6,233 nt of DNA, from the NCBI GenBank assembly GCA_947379685.1, contig CANCOG010000308.1, positions 1-6,233 of the forward strand. The letters run 5' to 3'. This document shows positions 6,117 to 6,233 of this stretch, in pieces (position 1 is the stretch's first letter; every line of letters begins with the position of its first letter). The DNA is from Flavipsychrobacter stenotrophus. GTDB lineage: Bacteria > Bacteroidota > Bacteroidia > Chitinophagales > Chitinophagaceae. The notes below the pieces were generated by a model that searched no databases, was not told the origin of the DNA, and saw only the letters and a program-made list of their open reading frames with translations. The translations under genes were made by a program, and so were the position numbers.

Positions 6117-6233
6117 ATGAAAACTTCACTAGTATTTATCAGCACATTTTTCGCGGCACTTTTTTTCGCAGCCATTAGTTTTTCGCAAGTGCCAACTATT
6201 TCTTCGGTTACCCCATCCATGGGGAGACCCGGC
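6117..6233 (+). CDS. Exported protein starting with an IPT/TIG-like domain (5' fragment)
   Basis: ATG at 6117-6119 opens a frame that continues to the right edge, 39 codons visible. The N-terminus MKTSLVF plus a strongly hydrophobic stretch is a signal peptide with likely cleavage before Q24 (SFS-QVP). Then comes PTISSVTPSMGRPG (26-39). Family knowledge: PxIxSxxPxxGxxG is the usual opening of an IPT/TIG immunoglobulin-like domain. In Bacteroidota such proteins are often long, with FG-GAP, NHL or more Ig repeats and a T9SS tail. The rest of this protein is outside the window, so its size and tail are unknown. It lies 487 bp after the NHL-repeat gene, beyond a terminator, and so is probably transcribed separately. 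An unrelated function is possible, but secretion is well supported. Confidence 0.8.
   Translation, partial: MKTSLVFISTFFAALFFAAISFSQVPTISSVTPSMGRPG

Noticed and set aside
1..6233. CRISPR array, defence system, prophage, tRNA or rRNA
   Set aside because: No regularly spaced repeats, nuclease or phage genes, and no cloverleaf or rRNA-like sequence were seen on either strand.

Overview
The window looks like a chromosomal segment of a Bacteroidota bacterium, probably of the Chitinophagaceae/Sphingobacteriia type. The evidence is a long secreted protein ending in a type IX secretion (T9SS) sorting domain, a short lipoprotein with Ser/Glu residues after its lipobox cysteine, a GT-C glycosyltransferase of a form common in that phylum, a promoter-like sequence close to the TTTG/TAnnTTTG type, and starts without clear Shine-Dalgarno sequences. 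No phage, IS transposase, CRISPR array or stable RNA gene is visible.

Layout. (1) Positions 1-1529, minus strand: a polytopic membrane glycosyltransferase (GT39/PMT_2-like), 509 codons visible, C-terminus beyond the left edge. This reading frame is open to the window edge. (2) Positions 1530-1797: non-coding, with imperfect copies of a short GTAGTC-AGA-GACT type repeat. (3) Positions 1798-2205, minus strand: a small AT-rich lipoprotein of unknown function. (4) Positions 2206-2656: non-coding, holding a 164-bp segment bounded by 14-bp inverted repeats and ending in a perfect hairpin, then a tandem 12-bp repeat, a candidate promoter and a six-codon mini-ORF overlapping the next start codon. (5) Positions 2657-5629, plus strand: a 990-residue exported protein with a signal peptide, six NHL repeats (predicted six-bladed propeller), six Ig-like modules and a T9SS tail. 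(6) Positions 5632-5685: overlapping hairpins, the second a good intrinsic terminator. (7) Positions 5686-6116: non-coding, with an 18-bp tandem repeat and a double ACCGGT palindrome. (8) Positions 6117-6233, plus strand: the first 39 codons of another exported protein starting an IPT/TIG-like domain.

How the parts fit. The two plus-strand genes encode large or potentially large cell-surface or secreted proteins with similar signal peptides and a glutamine right after the predicted cleavage site. Each seems to be its own transcription unit. The minus-strand genes are separated by 268 bp and are probably independent too. No metabolic pathway or defence system is visible. The observation most worth testing is the concentration of Bacteroidota-type O-glycosylation motifs, D-[S/T]-[A/I/L/V/M/T], in the Ig-like stalk of the propeller protein: 11 of its 17 aspartates lie in such motifs, against 1 of 21 in the propeller. 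The second is the repeat family shared by the two intergenic regions around the lipoprotein gene.
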